From MVYY01 sp012517575 (lineage in GTDB: Bacteria > Bacteroidota > Bacteroidia > Bacteroidales > Paludibacteraceae): 64,000 bases of DNA. Numbering within the stretch: position 1 is the first letter of the stretch; each line of letters opens with the position of its first letter. Below the pieces are notes generated by a model. That model had not been told where the DNA came from. It did no database searches and worked only from the letters and a program-made list of their open reading frames with translations. Both the position numbers and the translations under genes were made by a program. The stretch is taken from positions 182,580-246,579 of the forward strand of contig JAVLUG010000016.1 of the NCBI GenBank assembly GCA_031629035.1, read 5' to 3'. Below are positions 27,739-37,801 of the stretch, piece after piece.

Positions 27739-29595
27739 ATGAAAAAATATGTAATCGGGCTGATTTTGGTTTTTTCCCTGTCAAACGTGCTCGCGGTTTT
27801 GGCTTGCTCGCCGTTTTCATTTGCTCTCTTAACTGATTTACATCTTTCTCCTACGAATCCTCAAGCAGAAGAAGACTTGCAAAATTCAGTAAATGAAGTT
27901 AATAAAAATTCTGAAATTGAATTTGTATTGGTAACTGGCGATATTACCGATGCTGGTGATAGACTTTCATTGCTGAATGCAAAAAAATGCCTCGATAATT
28001 TGAACAAGCCTTATTACATAGTTCCCGGAAATCACGAGTTAAAGTGGAGTGAATCGGGAGCAACCGACTTCCCTAAAATTTTTGGTGACGATAAATTTTC
28101 GTTTTCTCACAAGGGATATTTATTTGTAGGGTTTACTACCGGTCCGGTCATTAAAATGGGAGATGGGCATGTAGTTCCTCAAGATATTAAGTGGATTGGT
28201 AACCTGTTAAAACACACCGAAAAGAAAACACCAGTTTTTGTTGTTACCCATTATCCACTTCAAAATGGCGATGTTGACAACTGGTATCAAATTACGGATG
28301 TCATTCGCAAATACAATGTTCAGGCTGTATTGGGCGGACATTATCATCGCAATGTTTTTCTGAATTACGATGGTATTCCAGGCATTATTCATCGTTCCAA
28401 TCTGAGAGGGAATAATGATGTTGGCGGATATTCGATACTTTCTGTATCGGATTCGCTAAGGGTTTATGAGAAACTTATTGGTAAATCAAAACGTATTTGG
28501 ATAACTCTTCCACTGGAAAATAAACATTATCCTTCTCCCAATTCAGGATTAAAACCTTCCTTTTCAGTCAATCAACAATACACAAATGTTCAAGAAATTT
28601 GGCGAATAAACACCGGAACGGCTATTTATACGCAGCCTGCAGCAAACGAAAAATCGGCTTTTTTTGGAGATGACAATGGCTTTTTGCAGAGTATTTCACT
28701 GAAAAATGGTTCTTCCAAATGGAAGTTTAAAACCGCTGGCAGAATTATTTCTTCTCCTGCATTGAAAAATAATAAAGTGGTTTTTGGTTCGACAGATGGA
28801 AATATTTACTGTTTGAATGCCGACAATGGAAAATTACTATGGAAGTTTCAAACAAAAAAAGCTGTTTTAGGAAGTCCGCTTATTGAAAACGATACGGTTT
28901 TTATTGGTGGTAGCGATGGTTGTTTTAGAGCTTTTTCGCTTAAAAACGGACAACTCCTTTGGCAATATTGTGGCATTGGAAATTATGTAGAAACGCGTCC
29001 GGTTAGCAAAGGGAATAAGATTTTTTTTGGAGCTTGGGATAGTTTTTTCTATGCTTTGAACAAAACGGATGGAAGTTTGGTATGGAAGTGGAACAATGGA
29101 TCGGAACGTATGCATTTATCGCCCGCTGCTGTAATTCCCGTTATTTCGGGAAATAAAGTTTTTATCACTGCTCCCGACAGATATTGGACGGCACTGGATA
29201 CCGAAACCGGAAAAATATTGTGGCGTACCAATTTACACGAAGTTCGCGAAACGCTGGGAATTTCTATTGATGGGAAAACAATTTTTAGCCGCTGTATGCA
29301 CGACAGTGTCGTTGCGCTGAATGCCCAAGCCAATGCTCCCGAAAAGCTCTGGAAAACTAATGCCGGTTATGGTTACGATCATAACCCAAGCATGTTGGTG
29401 GAGCAAGACGGAACAATTGTTTTTGGTACCAAAAACGGTTTATTGGTAGGCATAGATGCTTTAAATGGTGTTGTTTTGTGGAAACACAAGGTTGGAAATT
29501 CCATTATCAATACTGTAACTTTTGTTACTTCTCACGAATTTTTGATTACCACTACCGAAGGCGTTGTTGCCAAATTAAAATTTTCCAAAAAATGA
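27739..29595 (+). CDS. Lipoprotein joining a metallophosphoesterase and a PQQ-type beta-propeller
   Basis: This 618-residue protein has a signal peptide with a lipobox-like LAVLAC near residue 23. Residues 30-250 form a calcineurin-like phosphoesterase with the motifs TDLHLS, GDITDAG, GNHE, THYPL and GGHYHRN, so metal ligands are intact. Residues 280-618 form PQQ-like propeller blades (SSPALKNNKVVFGSTDGNIYCLN, LLWKFQT-type repeats). The combination suggests a surface or periplasmic phosphodiesterase held by a propeller platform. Its stop overlaps the murF-alr start by 4 nt. Two TAATTTTG boxes at 27651 and 27673 may be its -7 elements. The substrate is unknown. Confidence 0.85.
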   Translation: MKKYVIGLILVFSLSNVLAVLACSPFSFALLTDLHLSPTNPQAEEDLQNSVNEVNKNSEIEFVLVTGDITDAGDRLSLLNAKKCLDNLNKPYYIVPGNHELKWSESGATDFPKIFGDDKFSFSHKGYLFVGFTTGPVIKMGDGHVVPQDIKWIGNLLKHTEKKTPVFVVTHYPLQNGDVDNWYQITDVIRKYNVQAVLGGHYHRNVFLNYDGIPGIIHRSNLRGNNDVGGYSILSVSDSLRVYEKLIGKSKRIWITLPLENKHYPSPNSGLKPSFSVNQQYTNVQEIWRINTGTAIYTQPAANEKSAFFGDDNGFLQSISLKNGSSKWKFKTAGRIISSPALKNNKVVFGSTDGNIYCLNADNGKLLWKFQTKKAVLGSPLIENDTVFIGGSDGCFRAFSLKNGQLLWQYCGIGNYVETRPVSKGNKIFFGAWDSFFYALNKTDGSLVWKWNNGSERMHLSPAAVIPVISGNKVFITAPDRYWTALDTETGKILWRTNLHEVRETLGISIDGKTIFSRCMHDSVVALNAQANAPEKLWKTNAGYGYDHNPSMLVEQDGTIVFGTKNGLLVGIDALNGVVLWKHKVGNSIINTVTFVTSHEFLITTTEGVVAKLKFSKK

Positions 29596-32051
29596 AATTA
29601 AAAGAAATTGCCCAAATACTTGGGAATTCTCATTTAAAGGTTCCTGAGGCCGAAATCAATTGGTTGTTGACCGATAGTCGTGCTCTTTCATTTTCGACAC
29701 AGAGTTTGTTTTTTGCTTTGCGTACGAGGCGGAATGACGGGCATCGCTACATTCGAGAACTTTATGACCAACATTTGAGATATTTTGTTGTTAGTGAAAC
29801 ACTTCCTGAATTTGAAAAAATGCACGATGCCATTTTCATTCGGGTTAACGATACGCTGGAAGCTTTGCAGCTTTTAGCTGCAGCACACAGAGCTGCTTTT
29901 CAAATTCCAATTGTGGGAATAACCGGAAGCAACGGGAAAACGATTGTCAAAGAGTGGCTCTATCAGTTGCTTCATTCCGATTTTATCATCACCCGTTCAC
30001 CACGAAGTTACAATTCTCAAATCGGTGTGCCGCTGTCGGTTTGGGGATTGAACAACAATACTGAACTCGGAATTTTTGAAGCCGGCATTTCTCAACCGCA
30101 CGAAATGGAACGTTTGGAACCAATTATACGACCAACTATCGGAATTTTTACCAATCTTGGTGATGCTCATCAGGAAAATTTTTCCAGTTTGAAGCAAAAA
30201 TGTGAAGAAAAACTGAAACTTTTTGCTCATGCCCAAGTGTTGATTTATTGTTCCGATAATCGTCTGGTAGATATTGCAGTGGCGCAATCGGATTTCAAAG
30301 GCAAATTGTTTTCGTGGGGAAGAAATGAAAATGCTGTATTACAACTTGTTAAAACAGAGAAACTATCCGATTCCACAAAAGTGGTTTATAAATTTTCCGG
30401 AAAGGAATCGGTTATTTCTATTCCATTTACCGACGATGCTTCAGTGGAAAATGCCATGCATTGTGTAGCGTTGATGTTGCATCTTGGCTTTGATTCGGAA
30501 AAAATCCGTCAGCGCTTGGCGAAGCTCGAAAGTGTAGAAATGCGATTGGAAGTGAAGGAAGGGATTCATGGTTGCATGTTGATTAATGACAGTTATAATT
30601 CTGATCTGAATTCGTTAGGAATTGCGTTGGATTTTCTGAATCAGCAAGCAGCTGCCAAAAATTTGCCGAGAACGTTAATCCTTTCTGATATTTTGGAAAG
30701 CGGTAAACAGTTGGATGATTTGTATCAGTCAGTAGCACAATTAGTTAAAAGTAAAAATATACAGCGGTTTGTTGGTATAGGACCTGAAATTGTTAAACAT
30801 GCCGATAAATTTGAAGTAGCTCAACAAAATTTTTTCGAATTTACGGAAGATTTTTTGAAGTCGCCGCTTATCCATGAATTACAGCGAGAAATCATTTTAT
30901 TAAAAGGTTCACGTAAGTTTCATTTCGAAAAAATTTCTGAAAAGTTGGAATTGGTTGCTTACGAAACTACATTGGAAGTAAATCTGAATGCTTTGATCAA
31001 CAACTTCAACTATTTTCGTTCCAAGCTCCGTCCCGAAACCAAAGTTATGTCTATGGTGAAAGCTTTTGCTTACGGAAGCGGCTCAGTGGAAGTTGCACGA
31101 ACGCTGCAGCTCCATCATTGCGATTATCTGGCTGTGGCCGTAGCCGACGAAGGAGCCGAATTGCGCAGGGAAGGAATTCGCATTCCGATAGTGGTGATGA
31201 ATCCGGAAAAAGGTAGTTTCGGAATGATTTTCGAACATCAACTCGAACCTGAAATCTACAGTTTTAGAATTTTGGAATCTTTTATGGCAGCTGCCGAGAA
31301 ATTAGGTGTAACCGATTATCCGGTTCATATAAAAATTGACAGCGGCATGCATCGTTTGGGATTTGAACCTCATGAAATTGCTCTTTTGATTGAACGTCTG
31401 AAAGTGCAGAACAACCTGAAAGTGCGCTCGGTATTTTCACATTTGGCAGGAGCCGACGAAAAACGTTTCGATGATTTTACACGACATCAGGTAAAAGTTT
31501 TTACCGAATGTGCCGATTTGTTCGCCCAATCGTTTGAACATCCTATTATGAGGCATATTCTCAATTCTGCAGGGATTGAACGTTTTCCCGAGTTTCAATT
31601 TGATATGGTACGTTTGGGAATTGGACATTATGGCATCAGTGCGTTGCCCGATGTTAAATTGGAACCTGTTTGTGCGCTGAAATCTATTATTTTACAGATT
31701 AAAAATGTAAAAAAAGGGGAAACGGTTGGTTATAGTAGAAAAGGAATTGTCAATGAAGACAAACAAATTGCCGTTATTCCTGTTGGTTATGCCGATGGCT
31801 TCGATAGAAAATTGGGAAATGGCGTTGGCGAAGTCCTCATCAACGGGAGGCGTGCGAAAGTGATTGGTAATGTATGTATGGATTTGACAATGGTTGATAT
31901 TACCGGAATTGACGCAAAAGAAGGAGATTCGGTTGAAATATTCGGCAACAACCTTTCTGTTAACGAAGTTGCCGAGAAATTAAAAACCATTCCTTACGAA
32001 GTGTTGACAAGCGTTTCCAAACGAGTGAAAAGAGTTTATTTTCAGGAATAA
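29592..32051 (+). CDS. Bifunctional MurF ligase and alanine racemase
   Basis: This 819-residue fusion is typical of Bacteroidetes. The N-terminal half is MurF, which adds D-Ala-D-Ala to the UDP-MurNAc tripeptide: GITGSNGKTIVKEW is the ATP loop and LINDSYNSDLNSL the substrate site. The C-terminal half is an alanine racemase with the PLP lysine in MVKAFAYGSGS and GHYGISALPDV as the segment near the second catalytic residue (Tyr). Together they make and use D-alanine for peptidoglycan. The frame is open further upstream, but the ATG at 29592 overlaps the upstream stop as ATGA. Confidence 0.95.
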   Translation: MKLKEIAQILGNSHLKVPEAEINWLLTDSRALSFSTQSLFFALRTRRNDGHRYIRELYDQHLRYFVVSETLPEFEKMHDAIFIRVNDTLEALQLLAAAHRAAFQIPIVGITGSNGKTIVKEWLYQLLHSDFIITRSPRSYNSQIGVPLSVWGLNNNTELGIFEAGISQPHEMERLEPIIRPTIGIFTNLGDAHQENFSSLKQKCEEKLKLFAHAQVLIYCSDNRLVDIAVAQSDFKGKLFSWGRNENAVLQLVKTEKLSDSTKVVYKFSGKESVISIPFTDDASVENAMHCVALMLHLGFDSEKIRQRLAKLESVEMRLEVKEGIHGCMLINDSYNSDLNSLGIALDFLNQQAAAKNLPRTLILSDILESGKQLDDLYQSVAQLVKSKNIQRFVGIGPEIVKHADKFEVAQQNFFEFTEDFLKSPLIHELQREIILLKGSRKFHFEKISEKLELVAYETTLEVNLNALINNFNYFRSKLRPETKVMSMVKAFAYGSGSVEVARTLQLHHCDYLAVAVADEGAELRREGIRIPIVVMNPEKGSFGMIFEHQLEPEIYSFRILESFMAAAEKLGVTDYPVHIKIDSGMHRLGFEPHEIALLIERLKVQNNLKVRSVFSHLAGADEKRFDDFTRHQVKVFTECADLFAQSFEHPIMRHILNSAGIERFPEFQFDMVRLGIGHYGISALPDVKLEPVCALKSIILQIKNVKKGETVGYSRKGIVNEDKQIAVIPVGYADGFDRKLGNGVGEVLINGRRAKVIGNVCMDLTMVDITGIDAKEGDSVEIFGNNLSVNEVAEKLKTIPYEVLTSVSKRVKRVYFQE

Positions 32052-32105
32052 AGGTCAACTTTTTTGTGGGTTTAAGCTTAAATTTAATTTTATTTTAAAA
32101 AATAG

Positions 32106-32876
32106 ATGATCATTATTTTTGTACAAGATACTACTGTTTCTGTTGCACTTTTGCAAAGTGTTGTTGCATTATCCAAACAGTTGAAAAAGCAATGTGGTAT
32201 TCTTTGTATGGCGAATAATGCCGATATGGTTTCAGTTTACGAAAATCATTATAGCGAATTTTTAAAACAAAACGGATTTGCGGATGTATCAGTATTTGTA
32301 AAACAAGCGCATCCCGGACAGCTTGCAGAATTTTGCGAACAGTTGGAAGCTTCTTTTCTTTTTTTTCAGTTGAACAAAGAATCTTTCCGTCATCTTCGTC
32401 AGTCATTGACTTTTTGTCGTGATTTGCGCATTCCGTATCTGTTTTTCAAAAATTCCTTTTCGGCGCTTAATTTAGACAAAGTTGTTGTTCCTGTTGGTTT
32501 TCTGGAAGAAGAAATTGAAAAAGCACAATTTGTTTCTGCTTTCGGCAGATTCTGCGGGTCTGAAATTATGTTGCTGCCTGCCAACGATTATGGTTCTAAA
32601 GCAGCCTCAACAACCGATAAAATGAAAACGATTCTTGACAAGTTTCAATTGACCTATACAGTCGAAAAGGCGCAATCGGACAGCTTCAAAGTAGACAGAG
32701 AAGCGATAGAAAAAGCAGTTAAAATTGAAGCAGATTTAGTCATTATTTCAGCTTCCAGAGAGTATGGATTGGATGATATCCTTTTTGGCCCCAAAGAATT
32801 GCATTTGATAAAAAAATCTCCTGTGCCGATTTTGCTGGTTAATCAGCGAAGCGATCTGTATGCGCTATGCGACTGA
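32106..32876 (+). CDS. Universal stress protein family protein
   Basis: This 256-residue protein has the fold pattern of tandem UspA domains: an N-terminal part beginning MIIIFVQDTTVSVALLQSVV and a C-terminal part with DKVVVPVGFLEEE and ADLVIISASREYGLDDILFGPKELHLIKKSPVPILLVN, the conserved beta-strand that ends Usp domains. The ATP-binding glycine motif is not evident. It lies 54 nt after murF-alr and converges with the CBM9-like gene. The role is uncertain. Confidence 0.75.
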   Translation: MIIIFVQDTTVSVALLQSVVALSKQLKKQCGILCMANNADMVSVYENHYSEFLKQNGFADVSVFVKQAHPGQLAEFCEQLEASFLFFQLNKESFRHLRQSLTFCRDLRIPYLFFKNSFSALNLDKVVVPVGFLEEEIEKAQFVSAFGRFCGSEIMLLPANDYGSKAASTTDKMKTILDKFQLTYTVEKAQSDSFKVDREAIEKAVKIEADLVIISASREYGLDDILFGPKELHLIKKSPVPILLVNQRSDLYALCD

Positions 32877-32890
32877 AAAAGACACAGAAT

Positions 32891-33541
32891 TTATTTTAAA
32901 AAAAGTTCACCAAAAAATTCGGGGCGGTGGAAATCGGGTTTTTCGGTTTGTATGGGATTCCAGCTTAAATAATGTGGCGATTCCGTTCCATCAGCACATT
33001 TATAAAAATTTCCCTGCATTTTTTCAGGTAAATCATTTGGGTCGATGCCCATCAGTTTGAAGGGAATTTTAACAGTCAATTCCCATTCGAAATTTCCTTT
33101 TATTTCCTCAAAAGGCTGAGGCACGATGGAAGGAAATCTTTCTATAAATTTCATTTCTGCTGCTGAGAAAGGTTCAACTTCTTCATTTCTCCCTTTTCGG
33201 CGTGAAGCCGAGCAAGTTCCAATGCAGTTGAATTCAAAGTTTGTATATTTTGCACTTTCAACAGGCTTGCAAAAGAATTCCACACAACTGTCTTCGTAAA
33301 CAGGTTCCTGGTCGTGTGAGTAAATAGCACGCAGTGCATTGCAAAAGACAAAGAATTTGATAAAAACAGCTTCTTTTGATCGCGCCATGTGGAAATAGGC
33401 AATGGGTTTATAAGGAAAGTCTTTTGCCCAGTTTTGCGATTCAATGGCTGCTTTCGTTCCGTTCCTTTCCAGTATTTCGCTTGCCGTTGTTATGTCTGCT
33501 TTATCTAAATCCGGAATATATCCGATATGCAATGATTTCAT
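32891..33541 (-). CDS. Carbohydrate-binding family 9-like (DOMON-type) protein
   Basis: This 216-residue protein has no signal peptide and shows the CBM9_2-like beta-sandwich pattern found in Bacteroidetes: FVFCNALRAIYSHDQEPVYEDSCVEFFC near the middle, ending in HRPEFFGELFLK. Members bind sugar derivatives or act as accessory proteins in glycan use. It has its own likely promoter and converges with the stress-protein gene, 14 nt between stops. Confidence 0.78.
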   Translation of the reverse strand: MKSLHIGYIPDLDKADITTASEILERNGTKAAIESQNWAKDFPYKPIAYFHMARSKEAVFIKFFVFCNALRAIYSHDQEPVYEDSCVEFFCKPVESAKYTNFEFNCIGTCSASRRKGRNEEVEPFSAAEMKFIERFPSIVPQPFEEIKGNFEWELTVKIPFKLMGIDPNDLPEKMQGNFYKCADGTESPHYLSWNPIQTEKPDFHRPEFFGELFLK

Positions 33542-33572
33542 AAAATTGTTTTTTCAAAAAATTTTTTCTTTG

Positions 33573-33602
33573 CAAAGATAACTTTCTTTTTAAACAAATC
33601 AA
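33573..33602 (-). promoter_or_regulatory. Candidate promoter of the CBM9-like gene
   Basis: On the minus strand TTG (33602-33600), a 19-nt spacer and TATCTTTG (33580-33573) match the consensus, 30-odd nt before the start codon. It supports treating the overlapping 101-codon reading frame at 33538-33843 as non-coding. Confidence 0.5.
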
Positions 33603-33980
33603 TTTCAAAAATTGTTTCGGAAATTGAGATCTCATTTTCTTTTGCATAAAGCAAATTGATATGCTGGAAGTTCAGACATCGGCATTCTAAAATGTCAGAA
33701 AATTGTATTACTTTTGTGAAAAATTTCGGAATGAAAGAAAATTGGTTCATTTCATTGGAAATGAGTATTTTTTGTTGTGAAAATTGACGTTTATAAACCA
33801 CAACTGTTCTTTGTAAAAATTTTTTTCTGAATAACATGAGCAAATTATCCGTTACTTGTTTAATAATGGATAAAGGTTATTTATAGAATGATAAGTTGGT
33901 AAAAAAAATTAGAAAAAATTTTAATTATATATTTGTTTTTCTGTGTATTACCAACATTTTTAATATAAAATCAGACAATT

Positions 33981-35300
33981 ATGAAAGTATTGAAATTTGG
34001 CGGGACTTCGGTAGGTTCGGCACAGCGCATGAAAAACGTTGCAAAACTGATTTGCAATGGCGAGAAAAAAATTGTGGTTTTGTCGGCTATGTCCGGGACC
34101 ACCAACAGCTTGCTTGAAATTGCGGATTATTTTTACAAAAGTAATCTTGACGGAGCTTTGGAACATATCATTACGCTCGAAAACAAATATAGGGATGTGG
34201 TGGAAGAATTGTTGACAACCGAAGAAAAACGGCAGGAAGCCCGTTCTATTCTTTCGTCACATTTCGATTATCTGCGGTCGTTTGCCAAATCGGTTTTTAC
34301 CATTTTCGAGGAAAAAGCCATTGTTGCACAGGGAGAACTACTTTCTACCTCACTTTTTCAACTTTATCTCGAAGAAATTGGTGAAAATTCCATACTACTG
34401 CCGGCGCTTGAATTTATGCGTATCGACAAAAACGCAGAACCGGACAATGCTTATATCAAACAACATTTAAATGATTTGTTGGAAGCTCATCCCGGTCATG
34501 AAATTTATCTTACGCAAGGATTTATTTGCCGGAATGCCTATGGAGAAATAGATAATCTGCAAAGAGGTGGAAGCGACTATACAGCTTCTCTGATTGGCGC
34601 TGCGGTAAATGCCGAAGAAATTCAAATCTGGACGGATATTGATGGCATGCACAACAACGATCCGCGTTTTGTGGAAGGAACCAAACCTATTCCCATGCTT
34701 CATTTTGAAGAAGCTGCCGAATTGGCTTACTTTGGTGCAAAAATTCTTCATCCCACTTGTATTTTGCCCGCTAAGTTGGCTAATATTCCCGTTCGGTTGC
34801 TGAATACGATGGAACCTGAAGCCTCCGGTACGCTCATTTCGACACGGATGAACAAGGGAAAAATTGAAGCTGTGGCTGCGAAGGATGGAATTACGGCAAT
34901 AAAAATTCAATCAGGCAGAATGTTGTTGGCTTATGGTTTTCTTCGTAAGGTGTTCGAAATTTTTGAATCCTACAAAACGCCTATCGATATGATTACTACT
35001 TCCGAAGTAGGCGTTTCGGTTACAATTGACAACACGAAAAAGCTCGACGAAATTGTCAACGATTTGAAAAAACTTGGAACGGTAACCGTTGACCACGATA
35101 TGGTGATTATATGTGTAGTTGGCGATCTCCCTTTTGAAAACGTCGGTTTTCAGTCAAAGGTTGTTGGTGCATTAAAAGATATACCCTTGCGAATGATTTC
35201 TTATGGAGGCAGCAATTACAATATTTCATTTTTGATAAAGGCTGAAGACAAGAAACACGCTTTAAACGCATTGAGTCAGGCTCTTTTCAGTGAAGAATAA
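33981..35300 (+). CDS. lysC: Aspartate kinase
   Basis: This 439-residue enzyme phosphorylates aspartate, the first step to lysine, threonine and methionine. The kinase core starts KVLKFGGTSVGSAQRM (ATP site) and ends near residue 280; two ACT domains follow (IDMITTSEVGVSVTIDNT, and the C-terminal one), implying feedback control by an amino acid. It is a monofunctional type with no dehydrogenase. The diaminopimelate decarboxylase gene follows 48 nt downstream, so lysine is the likely product served. A TATATTTG at 33928-33935 may be its -7 element. Confidence 0.95.
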   Translation: MKVLKFGGTSVGSAQRMKNVAKLICNGEKKIVVLSAMSGTTNSLLEIADYFYKSNLDGALEHIITLENKYRDVVEELLTTEEKRQEARSILSSHFDYLRSFAKSVFTIFEEKAIVAQGELLSTSLFQLYLEEIGENSILLPALEFMRIDKNAEPDNAYIKQHLNDLLEAHPGHEIYLTQGFICRNAYGEIDNLQRGGSDYTASLIGAAVNAEEIQIWTDIDGMHNNDPRFVEGTKPIPMLHFEEAAELAYFGAKILHPTCILPAKLANIPVRLLNTMEPEASGTLISTRMNKGKIEAVAAKDGITAIKIQSGRMLLAYGFLRKVFEIFESYKTPIDMITTSEVGVSVTIDNTKKLDEIVNDLKKLGTVTVDHDMVIICVVGDLPFENVGFQSKVVGALKDIPLRMISYGGSNYNISFLIKAEDKKHALNALSQALFSEE

Positions 35301-35348
35301 CAATTTCCATATTCGAAAAGAGAACGAGTTCTATATTTTTATTTGATT

Positions 35349-36515
35349 ATGATTAAAGCAAAATATCCGGTCGAAAAATTTTTACAACTGCAAACGCCTT
35401 TTTATTATTACGATATGGACATCCTGCGGCAAACGCTTCAGGAAGTGAATCGACAAGTTCAGAAAAGAAACTACGTGGTACATTATGCCGTGAAGGCCAA
35501 TGCAAATCCCGTGTTGCTTCGTGAAATTAAAAATGCCGGTTTTGGGGCCGATTGTGTGAGTGGAGGAGAAATAAATGCTGCCATTAAAGCCGGATTTCCG
35601 AAAGAAAAAATAGTTTTTGCCGGAGTTGGAAAAGCCGACTGGGAAATTAATCTGGCATTGGATCAAGATATTTTCTGTTTTAACGTTGAGTCGATTCCCG
35701 AAATGGAAGTGATCAACCAATTGGCTGCCGCCAAAAACAAAACGGCATCCATTGCGTTGCGCATCAATCCCAATGTAAATGCCCATACTCACCAATATAT
35801 TACAACCGGGCTTAACGAAAACAAATTCGGTATTAATCTTTCTGATTTGGATACAGTTCTGGATTTGCTGCCGCAGTTGAAGAATTTAAAATTAATTGGT
35901 ATTCATGCACATATTGGTTCTCAAATTACCGATATGACCTCTTTTCAGAGTTTATGCGTGCGAATCAACGAAATTCAGCAGTATTTTTTCCAACGTCACA
36001 TTATGTTGGAACATATCAATGTGGGTGGCGGTTTGGGTATTAATTACGAACATCCCAATCATTTCCCGATTCCCGATTTTGAAAATTATTTCAATGTTTT
36101 CAGCGAACATTTGAATCTTCAGCCGCATCAGACGCTTCATTTCGAACTGGGACGTGCCATTGTTGCACATTGTGGAAGTTTGATTTCGAAAGTGCTTTAT
36201 GTAAAACAAGGAGCTACCAAAAAGTTTGTTATTCTTGATGCCGGTTTCACAGACCTTATTCGTCCGGCTTTGTATCAGGCTTATCATCGCATTGAAAATT
36301 TGACTTCCGATTTGCCGGAAGAAGAATATGATGTTGTGGGACCTATTTGTGAATCATCCGATACTTTTGCAAAGAACTATTCTTTGAATGGAACACGCAG
36401 AGGCGATTTGGTTGCGTTGCGTTCTGCCGGAGCCTACGGTGAAATAATGGCTTCACAATATAATTTACGCTCTTTACCGAAAGCTTACACGTCTGATGAA
36501 ATCAGTGCATTGTAA
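35349..36515 (+). CDS. lysA: Diaminopimelate decarboxylase
   Basis: This 388-residue PLP enzyme makes lysine from meso-diaminopimelate. It has the PLP lysine in HYAVKANANP, the GAGADCVSGGE-type region (GFGADCVSGGE) and GPICESSDTF with the catalytic Cys of the CESxD motif, plus LELGRAIVAHCG for the phosphate. The TTG two codons upstream is open in frame, but ATG at 35349 gives the family start. It is in one operon with lysC. Confidence 0.95.
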   Translation: MIKAKYPVEKFLQLQTPFYYYDMDILRQTLQEVNRQVQKRNYVVHYAVKANANPVLLREIKNAGFGADCVSGGEINAAIKAGFPKEKIVFAGVGKADWEINLALDQDIFCFNVESIPEMEVINQLAAAKNKTASIALRINPNVNAHTHQYITTGLNENKFGINLSDLDTVLDLLPQLKNLKLIGIHAHIGSQITDMTSFQSLCVRINEIQQYFFQRHIMLEHINVGGGLGINYEHPNHFPIPDFENYFNVFSEHLNLQPHQTLHFELGRAIVAHCGSLISKVLYVKQGATKKFVILDAGFTDLIRPALYQAYHRIENLTSDLPEEEYDVVGPICESSDTFAKNYSLNGTRRGDLVALRSAGAYGEIMASQYNLRSLPKAYTSDEISAL

Positions 36516-36615
36516 ATTTTTCAGGGTACATGTCTTTTTATGGGTTGATTAATTTTTTCACAAAAAAATAAAAGAAAACCAATCGGCATTCAATTTTGAA
36601 AATACGCTTACCCAA

Positions 36616-37779
36616 ATGACAGAAATATTCGGATTCTCCCTTCCTTTGCTGACACTCGTTTTATTATGCGGACTGTTTCTGGTTTTTTGTTATCAGATGT
36701 ATTTTTATTGCCGTTATATCAATGGCATTATTCGTTACAGGAACAAAATCAGAAAGGGGAAAGTTACTTTTCTGGATGAAAAACCTGGCGTTTCCATTAT
36801 TATTTGTTCTAAAAATGAAGCCGATAAATTAAAAGAATTTCTGCCGGCAATTCTTGAACAGGATTATCCCAATTTTGAGGTGATAGTGGTGAACGATGGA
36901 TCAACCGACGAAACCGACATGTTGCTGATTGATTTGTTGAAAAAATATCCTCGCTTGCGTACCACTTTTGTGCCAATGGAAGCAACCAATTTAAGTACAA
37001 AAAAATTAGGGATTTCTTTGGGTATCAAGGCGGCTAAAAATGATTTTCTTCTTTTTACGGATGCCGATTGTCAACCCAAAAGCCAAGACTGGATTACGTT
37101 AATGGTGAGAAATTTTGTTCCTAAAGTTGAATTTGTTCTCGGATATGGAGCTTATTTTCACCGGAAAGGACTGCTGAACAGACTTATAAATTACGACACT
37201 TTTTTCATTGCTTTGCAGTACATGGGAATGGCGGTAGCGGGCAAACCATACATGGGAGTGGGAAGAAATTTGGCCTATCGTAAAACTACCTTTTTGCATC
37301 ACAACGGATTTTCTGAAAGTTTGGGATTGATTTCGGGCGATGATGATTTATTTGTGAACAAAACTGCCACCAAAAACAATACAAGGGTTGAAATTTCGCC
37401 CGAAAGTATCACTTTCTCCGAGCCAAAAACTACATGGAAAAGCTGGTATTCGCAAAAAGCCAGGCATTTATCCGTTTCTCCTTCTTATACATGGCAAAGT
37501 AAGCTGATACTTTTTATGGAACCTTTTACACGTGGTTTGTTTTATCTCATTTGCCTCGTTTTGTTGCTGCAAGGTAATTGGCTGCTTTCTTTGACGGTTG
37601 TCGCCATTTTTTTAATTCGTTATCTTACGCAACTTTTTATTGTCAATCGCACGGCAAAGCATTTTAAGGAACGAAGGTTTGTCCTGCTTTTACTAATTTT
37701 TGACATTTTTCTTCCCTTCATCACGCTTAGTATTTTTATCACGGGCAATGCTTCCCGAAAAAAGAACAAAAAGTGGTGA
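36616..37779 (+). CDS. Family 2 glycosyltransferase with membrane segments
   Basis: This 387-residue protein has one N-terminal membrane segment (residues 5-30), a GT2 domain with SIIICSKNEADKL, VVNDGSTDETD and LFTDADCQPKS (nucleotide-sugar and metal site) and WYSQKARHLS near the C-terminal end of the fold, then two or three more membrane segments. It should polymerise or transfer sugars at the inner membrane. Which glycan is unknown. It lies 100 nt after lysA and converges with rsmD, 22 nt apart. Confidence 0.85.
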   Translation: MTEIFGFSLPLLTLVLLCGLFLVFCYQMYFYCRYINGIIRYRNKIRKGKVTFLDEKPGVSIIICSKNEADKLKEFLPAILEQDYPNFEVIVVNDGSTDETDMLLIDLLKKYPRLRTTFVPMEATNLSTKKLGISLGIKAAKNDFLLFTDADCQPKSQDWITLMVRNFVPKVEFVLGYGAYFHRKGLLNRLINYDTFFIALQYMGMAVAGKPYMGVGRNLAYRKTTFLHHNGFSESLGLISGDDDLFVNKTATKNNTRVEISPESITFSEPKTTWKSWYSQKARHLSVSPSYTWQSKLILFMEPFTRGLFYLICLVLLLQGNWLLSLTVVAIFLIRYLTQLFIVNRTAKHFKERRFVLLLLIFDIFLPFITLSIFITGNASRKKNKKW

Positions 37780-37801
37780 TTTATTCAAAAAAAAATTTTT
37801 T

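Noticed and set aside
33538..33843. Minus-strand reading frame of 101 codons overlapping the start of the CBM9-like gene by 4 nt
   Set aside because: It is rich in F and K as expected of random AT-rich DNA, contains no motif, and overlaps a good promoter of the downstream gene. The ATGA overlap looks coincidental.
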